NCBI GenBank assembly: GCA_963835825.1 | Contig: CAWIGZ010000001.1 | Coordinates: 2,170,001 to 2,234,000 of the forward strand | Reading direction: 5' to 3' | DNA: 64,000 bases | Origin: JADGRB01 sp963835825 | GTDB taxonomy: Bacteria > Myxococcota_A > Polyangia > Fen-1088 | Part shown: positions 37,472-45,667 of the stretch, piece after piece | How positions within the stretch are numbered: the first letter of the stretch is position 1 | Layout: each line of letters starts with the position of its first letter | Position numbers and translations under genes: made by a program | The notes under the pieces: model-generated | Database searches by the model: none | The model's input: the letters and a program-made list of their open reading frames with translations, nothing else | Told to the model about the DNA's origin: nothing

Positions 37472-39073
37472 ATGATGAAAAAGCACTTCAATCGTCGGAT
37501 CTTTCTCCGGGGCCTGGGTGGAGCGGCGGTCGCGGCCCCCTTCTTGAGCTCGGTGGCCGAGCGGGAAGCCAAGGCGCAGTCGGCGACGGTCACCGATCCC
37601 AAGCGGCTGATCGTCTTCTTCACGCACTACGGCTGCCTGACCGATCGCTGGTTCCCCAAGCTGTCGCACGGGGCGCTGTCGTCGACCGACTACATGGGGC
37701 TGCAGACGCTCTCGCCGATGGCGCCCTACGCCCAGAAGCTGCTCATGGTTCGCGGCGTCCGGGCCATGAACGAGTGGAGCTTCAACGGCGCCGAGGGGCA
37801 GACCACCGATCCGCACACCCAGCCCTGCGGGTCGTACTTCACCTGCCAGCCGGTGACGCCCGACAGCGGGAAGTTCACCGCCACCGCCACCGGCCGCTCG
37901 CTCGATCACTTCGTCGCCGAGCAGATCAACCCCAACGGCAGCGGTCCGCTGTTCATCCAGATCGGCGGCACCTACGGCAACGCCTCCAACACCCAGTCGG
38001 TCATCTCGTTCGATCAGCCCAATCAGATCTTCCCCGGCGTCTCCTCGCCGTCGCAGATCTACAGCAGCCTGACGAACCTGTTCGGGGCGGGCGCGACGTC
38101 GCCGGACACCTACGCGGTGGCCAGCGGCAACAGCATCATCGACATCGTGCGGGACGATCTGAGCAACCTGCAGCGGGTCCCGATGAGCGGCGCGGACAAG
38201 AAGAAGCTGAGCGACTGGGTCGACCTCCTGCACCAGACGTCGAACACGGTGACCGCCGGGGCGAGCTGCACCCAGACGTCGGCGGACATGATCCTCACCT
38301 CGGCGCAGGCGAAGGCGGCCACCGGCAACGACATCTCCAAGATCGCCCCGGTCATGTACGACCTGGCGTTGCTGACGGCGCTGTGCGACGCGAACCGGGT
38401 CATCTTCATGAAGATGCCCCCCAACTACACGTTCAGCTTCCTGAACCTGACCGTCGAGTCGCACTCGCTGTCGCACCGGATCGGCAGCGCCAACATGGGC
38501 GGCGCCTGCCTCAACGGCGTCATGGACATGATCCACAGCATGGACAGCTGGTACGCGCAGCAGTTCGCGGCGCTGGTCGGCAAGCTCGACGGCTTCCAGG
38601 AGAGCACCGGGACCGTGCTGGACAACAGCGCCACGGTCTGGTTCCAGGAGATGTCGGACGGCGACAGCCACAACCTCAACAACCTGCCGATCTTGCAGGC
38701 GGGGAGCTGCGGCGGTTACTTCAAGACCGGCCAGGCGGTCTGCGTGGAGAACGACAGCAGCGGCAATCCCAACGCGGCGCTGTCGGTCGGCAACAGCGAC
38801 GGCGACTGCGTCAACGGCAGCACGCTGTCCAACCTGGACAGCGCCGGGACTCCGGCGACCGTCGCCACGCAACCGATCAACAAGTACTTCTGCAACCTGA
38901 TGAACGCGGTGGGCGTCAAGGCCGACGCCACCGGCTTCCCGGTCAAGGGCGGCACCATGCCGGTCACCAAGTTCGGCAAGTACGACGACACCACCCTCTT
39001 CAAAGGGGGCGGCACCGCCGCCGCCGTCATCAAGAACCCCGGCGAGTACACCATCCTCAAGGCCGGCACGTAG
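37472..39073 (+). CDS. DUF1552 Tat-exported protein
   Basis: A protein of 533 residues beginning with a twin-arginine signal (NRRIFLRGLGGAAVAAPFL), so it is exported folded, which suggests a bound cofactor or metal. The DUF1552 fold shows RLIVFFTHYGCLTDRWFP, SLDHFVAEQINPNGSGPLFI and FQEMSDGDSHNLNNLP. The family resembles the alkaline-phosphatase/DUF1501 superfamily, with a metal-like HxxG and D-x-x-H arrangement. It follows the DUF1592 gene closely, as in other genomes, so one operon and a shared task are likely. The start could also be at 37475. Confidence 0.88.
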   Translation: MMKKHFNRRIFLRGLGGAAVAAPFLSSVAEREAKAQSATVTDPKRLIVFFTHYGCLTDRWFPKLSHGALSSTDYMGLQTLSPMAPYAQKLLMVRGVRAMNEWSFNGAEGQTTDPHTQPCGSYFTCQPVTPDSGKFTATATGRSLDHFVAEQINPNGSGPLFIQIGGTYGNASNTQSVISFDQPNQIFPGVSSPSQIYSSLTNLFGAGATSPDTYAVASGNSIIDIVRDDLSNLQRVPMSGADKKKLSDWVDLLHQTSNTVTAGASCTQTSADMILTSAQAKAATGNDISKIAPVMYDLALLTALCDANRVIFMKMPPNYTFSFLNLTVESHSLSHRIGSANMGGACLNGVMDMIHSMDSWYAQQFAALVGKLDGFQESTGTVLDNSATVWFQEMSDGDSHNLNNLPILQAGSCGGYFKTGQAVCVENDSSGNPNAALSVGNSDGDCVNGSTLSNLDSAGTPATVATQPINKYFCNLMNAVGVKADATGFPVKGGTMPVTKFGKYDDTTLFKGGGTAAAVIKNPGEYTILKAGT

Positions 39074-39103
39074 CGCTGGTCGCCAGCGCAGTCGCACGTT
39101 CCG

Positions 39104-39949
39104 TCAAGGAACCGTCGCGCTCGCATACGCGAGGTGGTCGACGCCCGGATCGGCCACGGCGTCGGTCTGAAACGTCCAGGTTCCTCCGGGCGGCAGGTCG
39201 GTGGTCGCGCTGGCCGTCGCCATGCCCAGCGGCCGGCCGACACGATTGACCGGAAAGATCGCCACGCTCGGGCCGCTCAGGAGCGAACCAACCTCATTGA
39301 CGACGGTGCCGGTGTACGCCGTCCCCTGCCCGCTGACGACCGCTTCGACCCCGGTCACCGTGAGGCCCCCGACGGGGGTGACGGCCACGTTGAAGGACGG
39401 AAACAGGTGCTGAACGGACCCGAGCTGATCGATCGCGATCGTCTCGGGTAGCCCCGTCTGCCCGGTCATGGCGATCTGGCCGGGATCGAGGCACGGAATG
39501 ACCGCGCCCGAGCCGTCGGTCAGCTGATAGAAACGGCCGCTCAGCAGCACGCTGGCCCCGCTGCCCACGAGCTGCCCGCTCTTGTCGTGGAAGTCGACCA
39601 TCATCCCCGCCTCGCACAGCGGCGTGGACCAGACGTTCTGGACGGCGGCGTAGAAGCTGGGGCCGTTCGCTCCCGGCACCAGCGTGAAGGCCACCAGCGC
39701 CAGCCCGACGTCTTGCCCATTCTCGTTGGTGTTGGGGAGCCCCTCGGGCACGAAGAGCCGGTCGTCGCCGTCGAGTCCCCCGTCGGTGCCCGCCGTTCCG
39801 CCCTGCCCTGCGACCCCGCCGGCGCCGGCCGCGCCGCCGCTCCCCGGCGCGCTGCCCGCGTCGCGCGCATCTCCGGCGGCGTTCCCCGAGCACCCGCTCA
39901 CGACGGCGAGAGCGACGGCCCAAAGACGTAGCAACCGGATCGATCGCAT
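39104..39949 (-). CDS. Lipoprotein of unknown function, DUF-like beta-rich
   Basis: A protein of 281 residues. Lipobox LAVVSGCSG is followed by a short Gly/Ala linker and a beta-rich domain from about residue 65 to the end (FVPEGLPNTNENGQDVGLAL; GPSFYAAVQNVWSTPLCEAG; SLLSGPSVAIFPVNRVGRPL). The alternating strands and the motif with Asn, Trp and Cys resemble FxLYD-type secreted domains, but no name is certain. It is convergent with the DUF1552 gene (31 bases between stops) and has its own promoter region of about 250 bases upstream. Confidence 0.65.
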   Translation of the reverse strand: MRSIRLLRLWAVALAVVSGCSGNAAGDARDAGSAPGSGGAAGAGGVAGQGGTAGTDGGLDGDDRLFVPEGLPNTNENGQDVGLALVAFTLVPGANGPSFYAAVQNVWSTPLCEAGMMVDFHDKSGQLVGSGASVLLSGRFYQLTDGSGAVIPCLDPGQIAMTGQTGLPETIAIDQLGSVQHLFPSFNVAVTPVGGLTVTGVEAVVSGQGTAYTGTVVNEVGSLLSGPSVAIFPVNRVGRPLGMATASATTDLPPGGTWTFQTDAVADPGVDHLAYASATVP

Positions 39950-40202
39950 GGCTGTTCCTGGAGCGCGGAGGGTGGAACGAACGTCCTCGACGTTAATCGG
40001 GCGACGCCACGTTGCCAACAGCGAGCTCGCGAAGCCGCGCATTCCGCGGTCGACCGGCCGCCCGGCGCGTCACTCGGTGATCCCATCGTCCAGGCAGGCC
40101 CGCCCGGTCACTTTGCGGCTCCGCCTCACGCTCCGCTCGGTTTGGAGTTGCGAAGTCGTGGCCACCTTGGGTGTCGAAACCTCAACTCACACGGAGTGCA
40201 CA

Positions 40203-40805
40203 ATGAAGAACCAGACCAAGAAGGGGATTTTTCTGGCGACCATCGGCGGAGGCGCGCTGGCGCTCGCCCTGTCGGCGTCACCGGCTTTCGCCCAGGGCGG
40301 CGGCGAACAGGCCGGGATGCCCTCGGCCGAAAGGTCAGCAACGGTGCACGCCTCGGGCACGATCGTCGGGATCAACAAGGGCTCGCGGATTGTGACCATC
40401 AAGACGGACGCCGGCGAGACGCGGTCGTTCCAGGTTTCCAGCGAGGTGTCGGGATTCGACAAGCTCAAGAAGGGCGAGAAGGTCGACGCCGACTACACCG
40501 AGTCGATCGCGGTCGCGATGATGCCGAAGGGGACCAAGCTGTCGGCGAGCGAGAGGGCCGCGGCGGCGAAGACCGGCAACGGCATGGGCGGGGCCGGCAA
40601 GCAGGTGACCGTCTCGGCCGAGGTCGTCGGCGTCGATACGGAAAACAACACGGTCACGGTGAAGGGGCCGAAGGGGAACATCGAGACCATCGACGTCAAG
40701 GATCCGGACAATCAGGCGAAGCTGCCGAACGTCAAGCCCGGGCAGGTGATGCAGTTCACCTACACGGAAGCGATCGCGGTTTCGGTCACCCCCCAGGGCA
40801 AGTAG
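40203..40805 (+). CDS. Small exported beta-rich protein of unknown function
   Basis: A protein of 200 residues. Signal peptide: ATIGGGALALALSASPAFA, cut before QGGGE. The mature part contains two similar halves, each with a VxGI/VDxxxNxVTVK strand pattern: ASGTIVGINKGSRIVTIKTD and SAEVVGVDTENNTVTVKGPK. Each half is followed by a DADYTESIAV or QFTYTEAIAV strand. It looks like an internal duplication of an OB- or SH3-like fold. It has a good leader (GGAG about 8 bases before ATG). No known function; secreted to the periplasm or outside. Confidence 0.75.
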   Translation: MKNQTKKGIFLATIGGGALALALSASPAFAQGGGEQAGMPSAERSATVHASGTIVGINKGSRIVTIKTDAGETRSFQVSSEVSGFDKLKKGEKVDADYTESIAVAMMPKGTKLSASERAAAAKTGNGMGGAGKQVTVSAEVVGVDTENNTVTVKGPKGNIETIDVKDPDNQAKLPNVKPGQVMQFTYTEAIAVSVTPQGK

Positions 40806-40891
40806 CGACGGCCGACCACCGACGATCAGTCGGTTGTGGCACGGGGCGCTCCACCGGGGGCGCCCCGTCGTCGCGTTGACTGCAGAGCTGA

Positions 40892-41050
40892 CCCGCCGAG
40901 GGCTTTGCGGGACGTGCCAAGGAGGCGCTCGAGCGGGGGAAGAGTGCGGCTGAGGACAAGTTCGGCCAGGCCAAGCGAGAGGTCACCGAAAAGAAGGACG
41001 AGCACGAGCACAACGCCGCAGGCGACGCTCACGCCGAGGAGAAGACCTAG
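40892..41050 (+). pseudogene. Remnant of a charged helical (YtxH/LEA-like) protein, no start
   Basis: A 52-codon open stretch ends in EDKFGQAKREVTEKKDEHEH and then AEEKT before a TAG. Lys/Glu/Ala heptads resemble stress-related YtxH or LEA-like proteins. The frame is closed by a TGA at 40889-40891 and holds no ATG or GTG. In a shifted frame the sequence just upstream reads AELTRRG, so this is a broken gene or one split by an indel. Confidence 0.4.
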
Positions 41051-41090
41051 CCCGGCGTGCTCACGCAGCGTGACCGCGGTGGCGGCCATT

Positions 41091-41462
41091 GTGAAATTCG
41101 ATGGCCGGGATTCGCGTCGGTGGGTATCTCCCAAGAGCGGAAGGTTCGCCCCCGGTCTGCAGGTGGAGATTGATGGCGGGAGGATCGACACCAACGCCCG
41201 GGGCGCCAGCCTGGCCGTCGCCCCGACGGTGCGGGCCTACCTGCTACCGAACCGTCTCGCTGTCACCGCCACGCCGGCGCTGGTGAGGGTGGGCGCGTTC
41301 GCCGACCAGGCCGTGGCCCTGGATGTCGCCGGTCGCGCCGGCGTTGCCTTCGAGCTCGGACGCCTCGAGCTGGACGTCGACGCCCCGCCCCTGTCGTACG
41401 TCTCGCGGTCGCGGTGGCACGGGCTTCCGATCACCGTGCGGCTCGGCCTGCGCGTCGAATAG
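41091..41462 (+). pseudogene. C-terminal fragment of an outer-membrane beta-barrel protein
   Basis: The frame from a GTG at 41091 encodes 123 residues of alternating strands (GASLAVAPTVRAYLLPNRLA; VDAPPLSYVSRSRWHGLPIT), ending in VRLGLRVE. The size and lack of a signal peptide suggest the tail of a barrel whose front part is missing. It sits between two other broken genes. Confidence 0.45.
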
Positions 41463-41623
41463 CCGCCGGACACCTTGGAAAGCGCCCCGTCCTTGGGTCA
41501 ATTCCTGATTGGGTCCTCGATTCGGCGGTCGGCCTTGTTGGTCTGTCGCTCCGCCGTACGTTATTTCAACATGGAGGCGGTCAAGGAGCAGGTCCCGCGC
41601 GCGCTCCAATCGCACGCTGGACC

Positions 41624-41956
41624 ATGACCGTGGCCACCGGCCTGCGCGATGCTCGGGGGGGCGGCATCCGGACGAGCCGCTGCCGGCGGCGCCTGGCCAT
41701 GGTCGTTCTCGCCGCGGGCTGCGGTCGCTCCGCGGTCGGCGGCGAAGCCCCGCGGGCGCCACAGACGAACGGGTCGGCCTTCTCGTTCGCCGTCTACGGC
41801 GACTCGCGCTCGATGATGGTCCTTCCCGACAGCGCGGGCCAAGAAGCCGAAGCGCGCGAGGAGATGGTCGACATGTTCGCGCTGGCGGTCCCCGTGAAGG
41901 CCGCTCGCCAGATGGTGAAGAAGCACGTCACCCTCACCTACGACCCGCCGAAGTGA
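41624..41956 (+). pseudogene. Truncated metallophosphoesterase-like lipoprotein
   Basis: 110 residues. A basic start with MVVLAAGCGRS lipobox is followed by FSFAVYGDSRSMM, the first metal-binding motif (GDSR) of secreted calcineurin-like phosphoesterases, then QEAEAREEMVDMFALAVPVK and VKKHVTLTYDPPK. The stop at 41954 removes the remaining metal ligands (GNHE and later His motifs), so the product cannot be an active phosphoesterase. It is probably a genuine truncation rather than a sequencing break, because no continuation is visible in the other frames downstream. Confidence 0.55.
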
Positions 41957-41967
41957 CGGGCCCCATC

Positions 41968-41988
41968 GGGCGGGCTCCTCACCCGCCC
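41968..41988. terminator. Bidirectional hairpin between convergent genes
   Basis: GGGCGGG at 41968-41974 and CCCGCCC at 41982-41988 form a perfect 7-bp stem with a 7-base loop, lying across the stop of the opposite-strand membrane protein. There is no T run. Confidence 0.4.
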
Positions 41989-42263
41989 AGCGCCAGGGTG
42001 ACGGCCACCATCGCGAACCCGAGGGCCGCCATCGCGATCCCCGTACCCCAGGGCCGATAGGAGGCGGCGCGCCCCCAGGCATAGCCGCCGAAGAACAGCA
42101 CGACGCCGGCGATCAACCGGGACAGGCGCAGCGAGCCGCGAGAGGATCGGAACGTGGGAACAGCTCCGGGAAGGTCAACCTGTCGCCCGCCCGACTCAGG
42201 CAGTGACGGCGGCGCGCCACCCGGAGGCATCGACCCTCGACGAAATCCTGGCCGGCGCCTCAA
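41979..42263 (-). CDS. Small membrane protein, unknown
   Basis: 94 residues. The first 45 are Arg/Pro/Gly-rich and may not be translated in full. The last 48 contain two hydrophobic segments (LSRLIAGVVLFFGGYAWG; AMAALGFAMVAVTLALGG), the basis for calling a gene. An inner start around the Arg-Leu-Ser-Arg before the first helix is possible. No family recognised. Confidence 0.45.
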   Translation of the reverse strand: MRRRPGFRRGSMPPGGAPPSLPESGGRQVDLPGAVPTFRSSRGSLRLSRLIAGVVLFFGGYAWGRAASYRPWGTGIAMAALGFAMVAVTLALGG

Positions 42264-42287
42264 GCTGCGCGCCCATCTGCCGAACCT

Positions 42288-42635
42288 ATGGGCCTACGGA
42301 TGAGCCTCACGCCCCACATGCCAGGTAATCCGGTCGACAGGCCGCGCTCAGACGAGCGCGCGTCACTTTCCTGGCAAGTCTCCGTCCTCGGCGACATGGT
42401 GGCGACGCTGGACACGCTGACCGCGGCCGGCCAGCAGCACATCATGGGCAAGGTCATCGCCGTCGTCCGCGATCAGGTCGAGCGCGCCGCGCCGCTGGTC
42501 AGCCGACGTGAGCGGGAGATCCTGGCGGGACTGGTCGAAGAGATGGAGCACGAGTCGGATCGCGTCTCACCCGATCTCTCGGTGTTCACGCCCCGCGCCG
42601 AGCGGCTGATCGGGCTCCTCGCGCTCGTTCGATGA
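42288..42635 (+). CDS. Small helical protein of unknown function
   Basis: 115 residues. After a Pro-rich start the sequence is helical with balanced charge (TLTAAGQQHIMGKVIAVVRD; SRREREILAGLVEEMEHESD). No known family. A second ATG at 42300 would shorten it by four residues. It is followed 27 bases later by slyX on the same strand, so they may share a transcript. Confidence 0.55.
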   Translation: MGLRMSLTPHMPGNPVDRPRSDERASLSWQVSVLGDMVATLDTLTAAGQQHIMGKVIAVVRDQVERAAPLVSRREREILAGLVEEMEHESDRVSPDLSVFTPRAERLIGLLALVR

Positions 42636-42662
42636 CCCGGCGGTGGTAGCCTTGCGGCCACC

Positions 42663-42851
42663 ATGGAATCGCGAATCGTGGACCTGGAGGTCCGTTACAC
42701 CCTTCTCGAACGCCAGGTCGCCGAGCTGAGCGACGTCGTCTTCGCCCAGCAGCGGGCGATCGACGGCCTGCTCCGCCAGCTCAGCGCCACCCAGGCCGAC
42801 CTCGCCCAGCTGAGCGAGTCTCCGACCAACGAGAAGCCGCCGCATTACTGA
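42663..42851 (+). CDS. slyX: SlyX family protein
   Basis: 62 residues, the normal SlyX size. It is a Leu-zipper-like helix (LEVRYTLLERQVAELSDVVF) ending in the hallmark Pro-Pro-His-Tyr. The molecular role of SlyX is unknown; in enterobacteria it lies next to slyD. It begins at an ATG 27 bases after the previous gene. Confidence 0.85.
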   Translation: MESRIVDLEVRYTLLERQVAELSDVVFAQQRAIDGLLRQLSATQADLAQLSESPTNEKPPHY

Positions 42852-42883
42852 GTCGCCGCGGCCTGAGCTGGTATCCTCGAGCC

Positions 42884-43645
42884 ATGAGCGGCGACGTCGA
42901 GGTGTCGAGGGATGACCGGATCCTGCGCGTCACGCTGAACCGGCCGGCCAAGAAGAACGCCCTCACCGGGGCCATGTACCGGACGCTGGTCGGGGCGCTC
43001 GCCGAGGCGGAAGCCGACGCCGCGATCCGCGTCGTGCTGTTCTCCGGCGGGTCGGCGGCCTTCTCGGCGGGGAACGACCTGAACGACTTTCTGGCGGCTG
43101 GTCGGGAGCTCACGCCCGCGATCGCGTTCATCACCGCGCTTTCCCAGGCGACCAAGCCGATGGTCGCGGCGGTCAACGGGGTCGCGGTCGGCATCGGCGC
43201 CACGATGCTGCTTCATTGCGATCTCGTCTACGTCGGCAGAGCCGCCAGCCTCTCCTTCCCGTTTCTCAATCTGGCGTTGGTTCCTGAAGCCGGGTCGACG
43301 GTCTTGCTGCCGGCGGCGATCGGTCTGCCCCGGGCGACCAAGCTGCTGTATTTCGGCGAGATGCTCTCGGGGGACGAGGCCGCCCGCATGGGGATGGTCA
43401 CCGAGGCGGTGGACGACGACAAGGTGCAGGAGCACGCCGCCGCCCAGGCCCATCTGCTCGCCCGGCGGGCGCCTCAGGCCCTGATGCTGACCCGGGCGCT
43501 GCTGCGCAAACCCTTCGCCGCTGCCGTCGCCGAGGCGACCCAGCGAGAGCTCGACGCGTTCGCCCGCCTGCTCGATTCGGTCGAGGCGCGCGAAGCGCTG
43601 ACGGCGGTCAAGGAGAAGCGACCGCCCGATTTCTCGAAGCTCTGA
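42884..43645 (+). CDS. Enoyl-CoA hydratase/isomerase family protein
   Basis: A protein of 253 residues with the crotonase fold. Start region ILRVTLNRPAKKNALTG; oxyanion hole FSAGNDLNDFL; second glycine loop VNGVAVGIGATMLLHCDLVY; PEAGSTVLLPAAIG. In place of the two catalytic Glu of true hydratases, position 1 appears to be Thr/Met and position 2 is the Glu of PEAGS, closer to the isomerase or thioesterase-like subgroup (YfcX/PaaG-type). Fatty-acid or aromatic breakdown is therefore possible but not certain. The gene stands alone between slyX and the GreA/B-like gene. Confidence 0.9.
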   Translation: MSGDVEVSRDDRILRVTLNRPAKKNALTGAMYRTLVGALAEAEADAAIRVVLFSGGSAAFSAGNDLNDFLAAGRELTPAIAFITALSQATKPMVAAVNGVAVGIGATMLLHCDLVYVGRAASLSFPFLNLALVPEAGSTVLLPAAIGLPRATKLLYFGEMLSGDEAARMGMVTEAVDDDKVQEHAAAQAHLLARRAPQALMLTRALLRKPFAAAVAEATQRELDAFARLLDSVEAREALTAVKEKRPPDFSKL

Positions 43646-43650
43646 GGCCG

Positions 43651-43677
43651 GGCCGCGCCGGCGCGCGCCACTTTTTT
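43651..43677 (+). terminator. Candidate intrinsic terminator
   Basis: A GC-only segment with a self-complementary GCGCCGGCGC core follows the enoyl-CoA hydratase stop. It is followed within ten bases by TTTTTT at 43672-43677, the only long T run near a stop codon in the window. Confidence 0.5.
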
Positions 43678-43710
43678 GCCCCGCCCGCAGCCCGCCGTTA
43701 CGCTCGGCAG

Positions 43711-44199
43711 ATGGACAAGCGGTTCCTGGTCGAGCAGCTCTCGGAGAAGCTACGCGAATCGGCGACGGTGGCCCGCAAGGCCGGGCAAGCCGCCGCCGAC
43801 GAGGCGCGAGACGGCGCAACCGCCGCCGAAAAACGAGAGAACGCGCGCGTCGCCCAGGAATACGCCGGCCTGGCCCGCGGTCAGGCGGCGCGCGCCAGCC
43901 GGGCGCAGGCGGAGCTCTCCACGCTGGAATCGTTTCGCCCGGGTCCGTTGCCGCGGGGAGCGCGCATCGCGCTGGGCGCCATCGTGGAGGTGGAGGACGA
44001 GGGGACGGGCCGCACGTTCTTCCTGGCCCCCGTCGGCGCCGGCGTCGAGCTGACCGGACCGGGCGGCGACGGATTCCTCTCGGTGGTCACGCCCCTGTCG
44101 CCGGTGGGCAAGGCGGTGATGGGCCGCCAGGTCGGCGAGACCATCGAGGTCACCGTCCAGGGCGAGCCGCGCGAGTGGACCATCACCTACGCGTCGTAG
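43711..44199 (+). CDS. GreA/GreB-family C-terminal domain protein
   Basis: A protein of 162 residues. Residues 1-85 form a charged helical region rich in Ala/Glu/Arg (coiled-coil-like), without the classic acidic GreA tip. Residues about 88-160 form the FKBP-like Gre C-terminal domain (GAIVEVEDEGTGRTFFLAPV; VTPLSPVGKAVMGRQVGETI). Proteins of this type bind RNA polymerase near the secondary channel. A short or altered tip would mean a regulator rather than a cleavage factor. Confidence in the family is good; the exact role is open. Confidence 0.8.
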   Translation: MDKRFLVEQLSEKLRESATVARKAGQAAADEARDGATAAEKRENARVAQEYAGLARGQAARASRAQAELSTLESFRPGPLPRGARIALGAIVEVEDEGTGRTFFLAPVGAGVELTGPGGDGFLSVVTPLSPVGKAVMGRQVGETIEVTVQGEPREWTITYAS

Positions 44200-44322
44200 C
44201 CCGTCGTCCCGATCATCGGACGACCGGTGGACAGGGCCAAGCAGATTCTGATGGGCATCGTCGTACGAGCCGCCGCACCATACGACGGACGGGAACGAGC
44301 AGCGTGACCGCGATTCGCGCCG

Positions 44323-45657
44323 CTATGCGCGCGATTGCAGCGACAGGATCGCGCCACCGATGCGCTCCTGCCAGAAGGCGCGCTCGTCGGCGCGGTGGGT
44401 GACCATCAGCAGCGTGCTCTTTTGCTGCGTGCACAGCGACTCGACGAGCTCGAGGGCGCGGAGGCGGTTCTCGGCGTCGAGGCCGGAGGTCGGCTCGTCC
44501 ATCACCACCAGCGGCGGCACCTTGATGGCCGCGCGGGCGATCAGCACCAGGCGCTGCTGGCCGAACGACAGCTCGCGGAAGGCGGCGCCGGGCGCGATGC
44601 CCAGCTCCAGCCAGGAGAGCCAGGCCAGCGCCCGGGCGCGGTGGCTGGGCTCGGGCTTCTGGTAGACGCCGATGCTGTCGAAGAGGCCGCTCAGCAGCAC
44701 CTCCTCGACGCTGCCGCCCACCCGGTAGTCGCGATGAAGGCGCGCCGAGACGATCCCGACGTTCTTCTTGATGTCCCAGACCGTCTCGCCGCTGCCCCGG
44801 CGCCGGCCGAACAGGTGCAGGTCGTTGCTGTAGGCCTGCGGATGATCGCCGGTGAGCATCTCCAGCAAGCTCGACTTGCCCGACCCGTTGGGCCCTTCGA
44901 TCAACGTGTGCTGCCCGGCGGAGACCGTGAAGTCGAGCTGTTCGAACACGACCTGCTCGCCGTACCGGACGCAGCCGCCCCGCAGCTGCACCAGCGGCAC
45001 GCCGGGATCGAGCGGCTCGTACCAGCTGCCCAGGTCGACCGGCGGTGGACTGCGGCGAGGCGACTCGCTCGGGTGGCGCGCCAGGAAGGCCTCCGGGGTG
45101 CCTCGAAAGACCAGCCGGCGCTCGGCGATGACCGCCACCTCGCGGAGCGCCTCGGTCGGAAACGGCAGCTCGCCCGCGCCGAAGGTCCCCACCACCAGCA
45201 CGGGCAGGCGCTCCGCCACGTGCACGATCGCCCGGGCCAGCTCGGCGCAGGCGGCGCGATCGAGGCCGTCGAACGGATCGTCGAGGATCAGCAGCGAAGG
45301 CGCCCGGAGCACCGCCTGCAGCAGCAGGACCTTGCGCGCCTCGCCGGTCGAGAGCAGCCGGTAGCCGCGCTCCCACAGAGGCTCCAGCCGAAACGCCGCG
45401 AACAGCGGGTGGCTCCGACCCGGCTCGCCCAGGAGCTGCCGCACGCTGCTGCTGGTGTCGACGCCCTGATTGAAGTTGCTCTCGTCCGCCGCCAGCTGCG
45501 CCTCGTAGAACGCCTGCTGCGATTCGGCCGAGAGCAGCTGCGCGCCCGCCACGCGCGCCTGGAGAGCGCGCGCGGCGGTCGACTTGCCCGACCCGTTGGG
45601 GCCGGTGACCAGGGTCAGCCCGGGCCCGGAGAGCGTGAGCTCGAACAGAAAGCTCAC
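44323..45657 (-). CDS. modF: Double ABC ATPase of the ModF/PhrA type
   Basis: A protein of 444 residues with two ABC cassettes and no membrane domain. Cassette 1: Walker A VTGPNGSGKST, LLSTGEARKVLLLQ signature, Walker B SLLILDDPFDGLD. Cassette 2: Walker A IEGPNGSGKSS, FRELSFGQQRLVLIARA, VVMDEPTSGLD. This layout and length match ModF, a soluble ATPase near molybdate or photorepair genes in E. coli; the role is not settled. It ends beside ilvC on the same strand (11 bases), though it is read after ilvC. Confidence 0.85.
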   Translation of the reverse strand: MSFLFELTLSGPGLTLVTGPNGSGKSTAARALQARVAGAQLLSAESQQAFYEAQLAADESNFNQGVDTSSSVRQLLGEPGRSHPLFAAFRLEPLWERGYRLLSTGEARKVLLLQAVLRAPSLLILDDPFDGLDRAACAELARAIVHVAERLPVLVVGTFGAGELPFPTEALREVAVIAERRLVFRGTPEAFLARHPSESPRRSPPPVDLGSWYEPLDPGVPLVQLRGGCVRYGEQVVFEQLDFTVSAGQHTLIEGPNGSGKSSLLEMLTGDHPQAYSNDLHLFGRRRGSGETVWDIKKNVGIVSARLHRDYRVGGSVEEVLLSGLFDSIGVYQKPEPSHRARALAWLSWLELGIAPGAAFRELSFGQQRLVLIARAAIKVPPLVVMDEPTSGLDAENRLRALELVESLCTQQKSTLLMVTHRADERAFWQERIGGAILSLQSRA

Positions 45658-45667
45658 GCCAGCTTGC

